DNA from: Diabrotica undecimpunctata
Taxonomy: Eukaryota > Arthropoda > Insecta > Coleoptera > Chrysomelidae
Assembly (NCBI RefSeq): GCF_040954645.1
Contig: NC_092809.1
Coordinates: forward strand, 81,338,889 to 81,402,888
DNA length: 64,000 nt
Direction: 5' to 3'
Position 1 is the stretch's first letter. Each line of letters starts with the position of its first letter. A model generated the notes under the pieces. That model did not search any database. It saw only the letters and a program-made list of their open reading frames with translations, and was not told the origin of the DNA. Position numbers and translations under genes: made by a program. This document shows positions 20,720-31,590 of the stretch, one piece after another.

Positions 20720-21845
20720 ATTATGTAGAGGTTTGATTGTTGATATTAGTTGTGTAGCAATTTACGGTCATTCTTTGTAGTTCACCTACTCTTCGTAATA
20801 TAAGTTGTACATAACAAATTTCCTGAAGTATTCTAAATGGTTTTTCGTTACTTTGATCCTGTTGTAATATGTTTCGGAATTTTTCTCCTTCAATATTCAT
20901 ATATGATTTTAATAATGTCAGATCTTCAGCTAGAGGAATAAGCGATGGTGTGTTCCATTTTTTTGCTGTAGATCTTTATTTGCAAGAGTAGAGATCTCAT
21001 ACTGCCATTCACTTGAAATTAGTTCTTTCAAAACTTTTAATTTTTTCATATTTTCACTTTATGTGCTACAACTTTTAAATTCAACGAACATCAACGCATT
21101 CTTTTAATTGTGTGTCCATGTTAGCAGCTAGTGATTGCGCTCCATAACTTTCATTATCAGTATCACATTTAGCTATTATTTTGTTACATTTTATTATAGT
21201 ATCAAAGTTAATTGGATCTAGTGCACCAAGCAAATTTTTTCATTTATTTTCTTCTTTATTTTGATTAGAAGAGATGCCAGTTGTCCATCAGTTGTCTCAT
21301 TTTTCTTGATGCAACTAGTAGGAACTGTTTATCTCGGTGACTTTTAAAATAACGTTCTGTAACAGCACAAATTAAATTATCGGTTTTAGCTGTGAAAGAT
21401 ATCATATCTGAGCTCATTTTTGGAAATACTTCTCTCCTCAAAATATCACTTTTTTAATATGTCGAAAATAAAGATTGTCCTTCTGTTTGAGCATTAATTC
21501 TTTCTGTGGTGTCTGTTGTATATGAGGGCATTTCTTAACACGTTTATACAGAAATTTTCTTTTATAGAAACCTTTACAAAATTTCCAAGGTACGTAGGAT
21601 GATATTCTTGCTGGTTCTAGTTCTCCCAATAAAGGTTTTCGCACAGGGACAACACGATCATTGGTACAACTTTTAGAAAATTTACCTTGCTTCTGAGTTT
21701 ATTAAAAAGTATTTTTCTTTTTTTACTACCAACTGAACATGACAAAATTTCTTGAACTTCAATCTCGGCTTCATGATGTCTGGTAATATGTCGAGAAAAT
21801 TTAAGAACTTCTGTGTCGCAAAAAAATCAATAGTCTTTTTTATTA
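20720..21845 (-). pseudogene. Decayed tyrosine-recombinase-like gene
   Basis: The minus strand carries ordered protein blocks in shifting frames: FFCDTEVLKFSRHITRHHEAE (zinc-finger-like), SSYVPWKFCKGFY...RVKKCPH, FPKMSSDMISFTAKTDNLIC, LDPINFDTIIKC, YGAQSLAANM, KKWNTPSLIPLAEDLTLL, and finally LQEICYVQLILRRVGELQRM. The last block resembles the first catalytic Arg region of tyrosine recombinases, and the series matches a multi-copy insect family I know only from pattern. The expected C-terminal catalytic part (HxxR, Tyr) is absent, and the 1.3-kb element lies just past the break. A Crypton-like origin is possible but unproven. Confidence 0.5.
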
Positions 21846-22207
21846 CATAATCTTTTTTCTTTTGATCTCATTACCTAAAAAAATGGTAAACAGAAAATGT
21901 TTTTGATTAATAATAAACATTAAGCATTTTAGAAACTTGTAAAATATTTATGCAAAAAGTTAATTGTATTGTACAGATGTACAGGGTGAGTCAAATTAGA
22001 TGCAAAGTATGGGGATCTCGTAAACGGTAAAACATAGGGAGAAGGTTAAACTGGGGCAAAGTTGCTTAATCAAAAGCGCAATAATTTGACACTAAAAAAT
22101 CAAGGATATCTTAACCCGTTTTGAAAAAATTCACAAAAAACCAAAATTTTGCAATTCGGTTTTTATTTATTTTTGGAGTTATTAACAGACTAGGAACAAA
22201 ATTAATA
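21846..22207. other. Repeat edge with CAGGGTGAGTCA terminus
   Basis: ACAGGGTGAGTCAAATTAG at 21981-21999 is the terminal motif shared by several elements in this window (also 26882, 28442, 33667). No partner end was assigned. The rest shows no gene. Confidence 0.4.
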
Positions 22208-23614
22208 ACACTTTTTCATTGTCGCTTCTAATGCTCTATTAAACCGTTATAAAAAATTTTATATCCGACGTTTCGTCTTTTTGGAACCATCATCAACTTC
22301 ATTTTTTCCAATAGTACTAAATTCAGTTTTCTGCAGATTTGATATTATCTTTTTATTAGAAATTCAACGATATATAAACCTTTATTGCTAGACAACGTTT
22401 CGACGCCATAACACTTTATGGCTATAAGGACTTTATGGTAGACCTTATTTAGTGAAAAAAAGTTTATATAAATATAGGTTGTATAATGCTTTTTTTCTGA
22501 GATACAGGGTCATAAAGCATAAAAAATAATTTTTTAGTTTTTTGCAAATATCTCAAAAATGGTATCTACAATTGACCAATTTTACAATTATTAAAGCAGC
22601 ATCCAAACTTATCTAAAATACAAATAAACTCATCTTATTATCAATCAGTGGCGTGCATTGGGGTTACTAGTTGCACAATTTTAAATAGAACTTCTACGCC
22701 ACTGCATATTTGGCAACATTTCTAAATTTTATTAAATTCTCAATCAATTTTACATAAAAAATGCCTGTTGTAAAAATGTCGTATCTCTTTTAGTTTTTGA
22801 GAAAAACAGCAGTTAATCGTTCTTTGCAGATATTTTTTTAAATGTAAAAATTTATCTTTTTTAATATTTGCTGTTGGTAAAAGTTAATAGTAAAAATAAT
22901 ATTAAAAATATTAAATTTTGTACAAAATGTTATTATTCATCAATAAGAATATTATGATTTTTACTATTAACTTCTATCAACAGCCAATATTAAAAACGAT
23001 AAATTTTTAGCATTTAAAAAAAAACACTGCAAAGAATGATTAACTGCTGTTTTTCTCAAAAACTAAAAAGATACGACATTTTAATAACAGGAACTTTTTA
23101 TGTAAAATTGATCGAGCATTTAAAAAAATATAGAAATGTTGCCAAATATGAAGTGGCCTAGGAGTTCTATTTAAAATAGTGCAACTATTAACCTCGGTGC
23201 ACGTCACTGATTGATAATGTTATGAGTTTATTTATGTTTTCGATAAGTTTGAATGGCCCTTTAATAACTGTAAAATTAGAAGTCAATTGTAAATACTATT
23301 TTTGAGATATTTGCGAAAAACTAAAAAATGATTTATATTTTATCACCCCGTATCTCAAAAACAAAGCATTATACGACCTTTGTTTATATGAAATTTTTTT
23401 CACTAACTGAGGTCTAGTGTATAATCGTACTTCAAAAAAACAGACACACCCTGTGTATTTTTATTTTTCCATTTAATTTCACTGAAGATGGTTTTATGAA
23501 GTCGAAACGTTGTCTAACAATAAAGTTGATGATGGTTCCAAAAAGACGAAAGGTCGGATATAAAATTTTTTATAACGGTTTAATAGAGCATTAAAAGCGA
23601 CAATGAAAAAGTGT
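22208..23614. mobile_element. Foldback element, ~1.4 kb
   Basis: The left arm (from ACACTTTTTCATTGTCGC at 22208) and the right arm (ending at 23614) are inverted copies over most of about 700 bp each, with mismatches and small gaps and a centre near 22910. There is no ORF of note. Transcripts would fold into a long hairpin. I found no convincing target duplication, so superfamily is open. Confidence 0.75.
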
Positions 23615-24112
23615 ACAAAAGCAAAAGCAGACAACCCCTATTCCCTATTTGAAAATAAGAGGTGGGGGAAGTGGAACGGTGGGGTTTGATAAATGACAGA
23701 TGTATTTAACGTAAAAATGTGTCCCCCTTAGATTAAAAATCGACCTGTTCCGTTATTTCCTTAAAATATAATAAATACTGCCAAATATCGAAGTGGACTG
23801 TTTTCCTTGGCCCACATTGTAACTCATAATAATGCAATATAAATTTCGCATTCCTGAACTATCACTGTATCCTCCATTTTGATTATTATTTTTCTCAACT
23901 AATGCCATTTTCAAAATTCTTGATTTCCTATCCATCTTTAATGTAAATTATTGAAAAATATAAAACTATTTCTTTGCGCTAGTCTCCGACAAGTCTACCG
24001 TGATTTAATGCTTAGGTACTAAAATGTTATAAAATTAACAAACAGTACGAGCAAGAACAAAGCGAAATCCTTCTTATAATTACAAGTGACTGAAACATCG
24101 AAACAATAATTC
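23615..24112. other. No gene recognised
   Basis: A 60-codon open frame (23753-23935, minus) has no recognisable domain. Nothing else stands out. Confidence 0.4.
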
Positions 24113-24116
24113 TTAA

Positions 24117-25023
24117 GGTAGTGGCATATTATCGTGCACGTTGCGTTTCCAGCACATAGCGTTTAGTTTCCGAAAAATATAATTTAAATGGTTTTAAATA
24201 TGAACAACGCACACTGTCCGGAACATAGCGTTTCAGGCACTTAACGCTTCCGTTCAGTATATTCGAAAACAATATTTTACTGATACCGACGGCTACGTAA
24301 CGAGTCGTAACCGGTTGGTAAGGATAATGTGCATTAGATGTCCGTCGTTCTCCCCTAGTTGTTTATTTAGGAATTTGTTTGATTTTGATACAGAGTATTT
24401 AAAAAAATAATTTTCGAGGCTATTTTGTCATTTATGCATGTGTTTTTATTGCTTTGTGACAATTAATCACGGAAGTGATAAACAATTAGGACTTTTGTAC
24501 GGAAGTGATACCTCTTCTTTTTAAAAATACTTTTTGGTTTGATATGTATGGCTTCGTTAAATGTAGTATTTTGTTTTTTAACTGAAGGTGATTAATATAA
24601 AACATATTTAAACTGAATCCTATTCATTCTAAAATAATTGTTAAACCTATTAATTATTATTAAATTCCTAATTGTTTATCACTTCCGTGATTAATTGTCA
24701 CAAAGCAATAAAAACACATGCATAAATGACAAAATAGTCTCGAAAATTATTTTTTTAAATACTCTGTATCAAAATCAAACAAAGACCTAAATAAACAACT
24801 AGGGGAAAACGACGGACATCTAATTAACATCCTTACAAACCGGTTACGACTCCTTACGTAGCCGTCGGCATCAGTAAAATATTGTTTTTGAATATACCGA
24901 ACGGAAACATTAAGTGTCTGAAACGCTATGTTCCGGACAGTGTGCGTTGTTCATATTTAAAACGATTTAAATTATATTTTTCGGAAACGCTATGTGCTGG
25001 AAACGCAACGTGCACCCACGACC
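24117..25023. mobile_element. piggyBac-type foldback MITE, TTAA sites
   Basis: The ends GGTAGTGGCATATTATCG... and ...CCACGACC are inverted copies, and the arms of roughly 390 bp are reverse complements. TTAA flanks both sides (24113-24116, 25024-25027). TTAA duplication is the hallmark of piggyBac transposition. The right end lacks CATATTATCG relative to the left end, a deletion shared with the copy at 45174. There is no coding capacity. Confidence 0.85.
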
Positions 25024-25237
25024 TTAAGTGTGACAGACGTAAATAGTTTATTTGTATAACCAGTGTTTCTTTATAGTCATCAAACCACGTCTATTAATTA
25101 TTTATTAATCATAAGAATTCATTCCAATTCTTTCCATGGTCTTATCGAGCGGATAATATTCCAGTGCAATCATCAATAATTAAGTGTATTAATTGAAAAG
25201 ATTTACACAATCTCATCGCTCAACGGCCGCCATTTAA
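25024..25237 (+). repeat. BEL LTR fragment and leader piece
   Basis: 25024-25136 matches the internal-side end of the BEL LTR (reverse complement of 45061-45173). The sequence after 25137 (TGGTCTTATCGAGCGG) matches the BEL primer-binding site and leader down to the piggyBac TTAA at 25234-25237. It is part of a block duplicated in opposite orientation at 44-47 kb. Confidence 0.85.
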
Positions 25238-25797
25238 CTCTCCGTTCATCGGGTGACCATTCTGAAACACTTTCGGTCGGGTGTGGTCTGTGAGGACCAA
25301 AATGAAATACCGTCTCCCGAGGAACAGCATACATTTTATTGCTAATTTTGCATCAACGTGTTTTAAACAAATCATTTACTATATAATGTTTATTACAGAA
25401 ACAATTCCAAATTTTTTTTAAGTTGTATTAGGCATATTTTTTCAAATTTGTAAACAGCGACTAAATAATGAAAAAAACAAAAAAAAACATTTAAAACTTT
25501 AATTGGAAACAAACAAAGTACTACAAAAACATATATAAACTAAAAAATTAAATTGTGGACACAAACTACAGTGGTCAAACTTTGGTGGTCAAATTTTCTA
25601 AGCAATCTTTGCAGCATGCCATTATGTGGTCCATACATAGCCAGAATTTGCAAATGTTGCAAAAAAAGTGAGTTTTGCGTCTTTTGCAATATTTACAATT
25701 TCCTCTCTTACCTGGCTGGGCCTCTGGTACAACGTCGACCTCAATGCCTGAGAGTCTCAAGGCCGAAGCACGCACAGCTTTTGCGAAGCACACTTCC
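25238..25797 (-). pseudogene. piggyBac transposase C-terminus, right end of element
   Basis: The element end CTCTCCGTTCATCGGG stands inside TTAA (25234-25237). On the minus strand 25575-25795 encodes AKAVRASALRLSG... and the cysteine-rich C-terminal domain (CKYCKRRKTHFFCNICKFW, then CMDH, CCKDC), which binds the transposon ends in piggyBac proteins. The frame here is intact through the cysteine region, unlike the copy at 43704-44959, which lost one T. The fragment stops at 25797, where it joins MITE arm sequence, so the catalytic domain is missing. Confidence 0.87.
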
Positions 25798-25943
25798 ATG
25801 ATTAATTGTCACAAAGCAATAAAAACACATGCATAAATGACAAAATGGCCTAGAAAATTATTTTTTTTTAAATACTCTGTATCAAAATCAAACAAAGACC
25901 TAAATAAACAACAAGGGGAAAACGACCGGTATCTAATTAACAT
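25798..25943. repeat. MITE right arm, outer part displaced to 30117-30320
   Basis: This matches the inner right arm of the foldback MITE (compare 24690-24835). It is cut at 25943 by the large foldback. The arm resumes at 30117 and ends at 30320 with CCACGACC. The complete outer end at 30320 may have acted with the end at 24117 to mobilise everything between. Confidence 0.8.
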
Positions 25944-26881
25944 TATTAGGTCAGGGAAATAAGCAAAAAAAGTACCCTGTTTTTGACACTCGTCCGGCCA
26001 GGCAAACGAGAGTTGTTTTGAGTAGTATGGACCTCTGTAACAAAAACCTATATGTTTCCTGCAGTCGATTTTTTGGACTTAATTGGTTATTAACAAATTA
26101 AGGTCAAAAAACGGAAAATGTTTGCTTTTTTCGTCTATCGGCAAAAAGTGAAGCATTTTAAACAAATTTTACAAGAGAAGAAACTTTTAAGTCATATAAA
26201 AACCTTCAAAATGGCGTTTTCTAAATGTTTCTATCCTTATTTGTTGCTTAGGAAATTGCAAAATAGGTCAAAAATTTCGGTTTTTTATAAATATTGATAA
26301 CTTTTTTGAAAATAAGCATATGTTTATGTTATGTTATTTCATATTTCATGAAATGCTGTGTCTTGGAGCGCTTTAAATATTGTTAAAATTTCAAAGTGAT
26401 CGGTCAAATAGTTTTAAAGTTATTTTATTTGTTTATCCCAAATTAATTTTTTTTGCAACAATATAAGTCAGAAAATTATATAGTTTTAGTAATTGTAATG
26501 ATAGTTTCTGGAAGAAGAAGACTTGTTCTATTATTAACATTTAAAAAAAAAATTAAGAAAATTAATTTTAAATATTGCAAAATAATTTTGTCGATTTTTT
26601 GCTTATAAACAATTAGAATAACTTTTTAACCATTGCCTGTAGGAATATTATTTCTTTATATTTAAAAAGCCTACATTTTTTCACAAATTTAAAAGAAAAA
26701 AAATTTGTCCTAACATAATTTGGGACAAAGATAGCCTCTTTTTTTATTTAATTCATATCAGCTTTGTTTATAACAATTAAGATCTTAGTAGATCTGTTAT
26801 TGTAAAAATTACAAAAAAAAGTTATTGACAAAAATTGTAGGCAGCTTTAAACTCCACATTTTAAAATTAGTTACAATCTTA

Positions 26882-28442
26882 CAGGGTGTTCCATAAGATG
26901 ATGGCAGACCAAACTTCATCAACATCACAACAATGTAAAGTTTTATTATGTTATACCAGGTATTTAAAAAGTTATAACCAATATTATCTGAAAATCGTAT
27001 CAAGTTTAACTCCCTGTATAATTAAAAAGGAATATAGGAATAGTTGTTAAAAATTATAAAACATATTCGTTTTTATAATATGTATTCGTTAAATCAAATA
27101 CAGGGTAAGTCAAAATGCAAGTACATTATTTTCTTGGTAATTTTAAATAGAACATCCTGTATTTTATCATTATCGAAAAGTACTAATATCGTACTTCAAA
27201 TTTTATAAAGTACCTAAAGTTATCAGTTTTCTAGATATTTTTTTTTCCATCAAAGTACTAATTTGGTAGATATTTTAACGTTTACCAATAATTATTGTGA
27301 GTTGGCCATAATTGATTTGTCAGAAACTGACAGTTTGACATTATTGTTTATTTTAAAAAATAACCGACGGAAAATAAAAAAAAATAACAATATATAGAAA
27401 AATAAAAAATAACAGTAATTTTAACTTATCTTACTTAAGTAAGGTGTTGAAAATGACCTCCCAAAACATCTATGTATACTTGAAAGGGGTCATTGAAAGA
27501 GTTGCTTACATTACCTACGAAGCATTTGCAAAGAAATATTTTAAAATGCAATTCGGATTCTATTTTTCATATCATCCCTTCTTGTTGGAGGTATTTTATG
27601 TACTTCATTCTTAACGTAACCCCAAGTGCGGTTAACTCTATTTTTCAATTTTTCAAATGTATCTTGTCTAGGTTGCCGACTATCTGGAAACCGTTCTTGA
27701 TAAGTTCTAGCTGATAGTAATAAATTTTTATTGCATTCCCCCAATATCCAGATCATATCTACCATTTCATCAGTAGTAAAATTCATTATTTCTAATTTAA
27801 ATTGAATTAATTACTGAATTACTAAATAATAATTGTTGCTAATTTACGGTGTACCTCAATACCGAATTAATAAACAATAATGTCAAACTGTCAGTTTCTG
27901 ACAAATCAATCATGGCCGACTCAAAATAATTATTGGTAAATGGTAAAATATCTACCAAATTAATACTTTGATAGAAAAATAAAAATATCTAGAAAACTAA
28001 TAACTTTAGGTATAGGGAGTACTTTATAAAATTTGAAGTAAGATATTAGTACTTTTTGATAGTGATATAAAATACAGGGTGTTCTATTTAAAATTACCAA
28101 GAAAATAATGTACTTGCATTTTGACTTACCCTGTATTTGATTTATTGAATATTATAAAAACGAATATGTTTTAAAATTTTTAACAATTATTAAAAAATAC
28201 GGTTGCAATAGATCAATGTTACTATACTCCTTTTTAATTATACAGGGAGTTAAACTTAATACGATTTTCAGGTAATATAGGTTATAACTTTTTAAATCCC
28301 CGGTATAACATAATAAAACTTTACATTATTGTGATGTGGAAGTAAAGCAGATTTCAAATTTAAAATAAAATACAGGGTGTTCCGTTAAAAAAAAACAAAC
28401 GGTCTTCCGTTTTGGTCTGCCACTATCTTATGGAACACCCTG
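26882..28442. mobile_element. CAGGGTG-ended element with long inverted arms
   Basis: The ends CAGGGTGTTCCATAAGA and TCTTATGGAACACCCTG are inverted, with TA on each side (26880-26881, 28443-28444) as in Tc1/mariner-type insertion. The arms continue inward for about 500 bp, including secondary CAGGGTAAGTCA/TGACTTACCCTG and CAGGATGTTCTA-like motifs. The single ORF encodes a DUF4817-like helix-turn-helix domain (27541-27786), and no DDE domain is present. Confidence 0.8.
27541..27786 (-). CDS. DUF4817-like helix-turn-helix protein
   Basis: 81 codons, starting MNFTTDEMVDMIWILGECN, then YQERFPDSRQPRQDTFEKL and RTWGYVKNEVH. This fits the insect DUF4817 / transposase helix-turn-helix pattern (E..DM..I.GE...N...A...Y..RFP.R..P...TF..L). 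Such domains usually precede a DDE nuclease of the Tc1/IS630 kind, and none follows. It is either a truncated transposase or a free DNA-binding domain that could act on the surrounding inverted arms. Expression is unknown. Confidence 0.65.
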   Translation of the reverse strand: MNFTTDEMVDMIWILGECNKNLLLSARTYQERFPDSRQPRQDTFEKLKNRVNRTWGYVKNEVHKIPPTRRDDMKNRIRIAF

Positions 28443-28535
28443 TAAGATTGTAACTAATTTTAAAATTTGAAGTTTAAAGCTGCCTACAATTTTTGTTAAT
28501 ACCTTTTTTTGTAATTTTTACTATAACAGATCTAC

Positions 28536-28563
28536 TGAGCTTCCTTGCACTAATCAATCACCC

Positions 28564-28642
<79 letters not shown>

Positions 28643-29298
28643 TAACATATATTTTAAAGTAGATGACTTTAAAATGATATTGCCAATATTACTGAGTTGC
28701 ATTCTTGGAACGACTTTATTGTAGGATAGTTCATTCGATAAACATGAAATTAGCTCTAACTTAAAAAGAATAATAATAAAATAATAAAGAATAGCCATTA
28801 GAAAAATTATTTTAATTAATATTTCCAAACCAATACTATTTTTAGAAACAATTGAATAAGGCAATTTGTTGTTTTCATAAAATCTATTATAAATAAATTA
28901 TTTACAATTTTATTAAAGAGGTATAAATTAATTATAAATATTTATGTTTTTAAATTAAAATTATCTCAAATATTACAATAAAAATTAAAAAAAAAATTTG
29001 AAGCAAATTAGATAGTTTATTTAACAATTTATTTATTGAAATAATGCATATTCGTAATGTACGCAAACAGTACATACAAATTAAAAAAAAGGAACGTCGA
29101 AATCCATAAATAGGAACCAGAGACACAGCTAACAGCTCCTTCCCCCTCCCTTCGGCTCCCGTGAGTTTCGAAGCCAGCCGATTTTAAGGACCACATTTTG
29201 AAGCTTTGTGAACGATTTTATTGAAAGGCAATCTTTTCAGAATTTGGTACGTTAAAACTATAAAGTATGGTCTTTTAAATAACGCTAATTAGATTTAT
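28536..29298. other. Insertion splitting the foldback right arm
   Basis: The arm is continuous with its partner up to about 28536 and again from about 29298. The inserted part begins near a CACCCTG end (28559-28565) abutting (TA)n at 28568-28640. The rest is AT-rich, with a GC-richer patch at 29100-29190. No gene was recognised. Confidence 0.55.
28568..28640. repeat. (TA)n microsatellite
   Basis: A TA run of about 70 bp that abuts a CACCCTG transposon end at 28559-28565. Confidence 0.95.
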
Positions 29299-30116
29299 TA
29301 ATTGTTATAAACAAAGCTGCTATGAGTAAAATAAAAAAAGAGGATAACTTTGTCGCAAATTATTTTAGGACACATTTTTTTCTTTTAAATTTGTGAAAAA
29401 ATTCAGGCTTCTTAAATATAAAAAAAAATATTCTTGCAGGCAATGGTTAAAAAGTTATTCTAATTGTTTATAAGTAAAAAATCGACATGTTTTTGCAAAA
29501 TTATTTTGCAATATTTAAAATTAATTCTCTTAATTTTTTTTAATGCTAATAATAGAACAAGTCTTCTTCTTCCAGAAACTATCGTTATAATTACTAAAAC
29601 TATATAATTTTCTGACTTATTTTGTTGCAAAAAAAAATTAATTTGGGATAAACAAATAAAATAACTTTTAAACTATGTGACTGATCATTTTGAAATTTTG
29701 ACCATGTTTTAAGCACTACAAGGCACAGCATTCCATGAAAAATAAATGTTATAAGTTTATTTTCAAAAAAGTTATTAACATTTATAATAAACCGAAATTT
29801 TTGACTTATTTTGCAACTTTCCAAGCAACAAATAAGGATAGAAACATTTAGAAAACGGCATTTTGAAGGTTTTTATATGACTTATAAGTTTCTTCTCTTC
29901 TAAAATTTGTTTAAAATGCTTCACTTTTTGCTGATGGACGAAAAAAGCAAAAATTTTCCGTTTTTTGACCTTAATTTGTTAATAACCAATTAAGTCCAAA
30001 AAATCGACTGCAGGAAACATATAGGGTTTTGTTACAGAGGTCCATACTACTCAAAACAACTGTCATTTGCCTGGCCGGACGAGTGTCATGAAAAAATGCT
30101 TATTTCCCTGGGCTAT

Positions 30117-30320
30117 ATCCTTACAAACCGGTTACGACTCGTTACGCAGCCGTCGGCATCAGTAAAATATTGTTTTCGAATATACTGAACGGAAACGTTA
30201 AGTGTCTGAAACGCAATGTTCCGGACAGTGTGCGTTGTTCATATTTAAAACCATTTAAATGATATTTTTCGGAAACGCTATGTGCTGGAAACGCAACGTG
30301 CACGATAATATGCCACGACC
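30117..30320. repeat. MITE right end, continuation of 25798-25943
   Basis: This matches the last ~200 bp of the piggyBac-type MITE and ends CCACGACC at 30320, followed by TTTAC in place of TTAA plus one extra T. Confidence 0.82.
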
Positions 30321-30325
30321 TTTAC

Positions 30326-30884
<559 letters not shown>

Positions 30885-30993
30885 AAAAACTACGACCGTC
30901 AATTTATATTTCTAAAGTATTCAACTAGTGAATTCAGAGGTTTAATCGGTCATTCAGGTTGGCAAATAAAAAAAGAAGTCAACTACTTCATAA

Positions 30994-31048
30994 GTTTATC
31001 TAAGACGTTTCGCTTTATATTTCTAAAGCTTCATCAGTTCTCTAAAAT
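30994..31048 (-). ncRNA. Hammerhead-ribozyme-like motif of Penelope element
   Basis: On the minus strand CTGATGA (31037-31031) is followed by a stem-loop (GCTTT ... AAAGC), then GAAAC (31011-31007) and GTC (31006-31004). Flanking bases can form stem I (two pairs, a 3x3 internal loop, four A-U pairs), and stem III would be the short palindrome ACGT. This is the layout of the minimal hammerheads reported in Penelope-like elements, and it lies downstream of, and on the same strand as, the Penelope ORF. One extra A between CTGATGA and stem II departs from the consensus, so activity is uncertain. Confidence 0.6.
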
Positions 31049-31590
31049 ATAACAAATGACATAGAGTTTATAAGAAATACAGATGTTTATAGTTCATAAC
31101 TTACAACTCAATATGTAGTATATTATCGATGTTATCATATATCTACTGTACACTTTACTCAATATTTAAAACTAACTTAATCAAAAAAGAAAAAACAAAA
31201 AACAACACACAAACTTTGCCGAAAATAATGTTCATATTCGTAGATATGAATATTTAAAAAATTTTAAACGAACATTTGGCTTCATTTAGATGGTTCTCCG
31301 CTGAAGACCAACAAAGTTCTGATTTATTGCGATCTAGCAAACAACTTGACGCGATACCGAAAATTTTTTTATTTAAGGGCCATGTGTCACCAAATTCCAA
31401 GGTTTGAGACAATTATGAACTTCTACAGGGGACATTGCATAATTAGTTGGACGGGTGGAATTTGTATGGCGGAAATATTTTGATATATTATTTTTTAATT
31501 TATGTTTTAATGAAACTTGGAAATAGGGGATGATTTTGTTATTATTTTGAATGGAAAATATGCCAACTTTTAACTGAAGAATAATTGGTA

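Larger units (their letters stand above)
25944..30116. mobile_element. Large nested foldback element, ~4.2 kb
   Basis: The left arm from 25944 (GGTCAGGGAAATAAGC...) and the right arm ending at 30116 are reverse complements for more than 900 bp. The MITE sequence on either side is continuous when this element is removed. The centre holds a second, CAGGGTG-ended element (26882-28442). The right arm is further split by an insertion at about 28536-29298. No transposase of its own was recognised. Confidence 0.82.
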
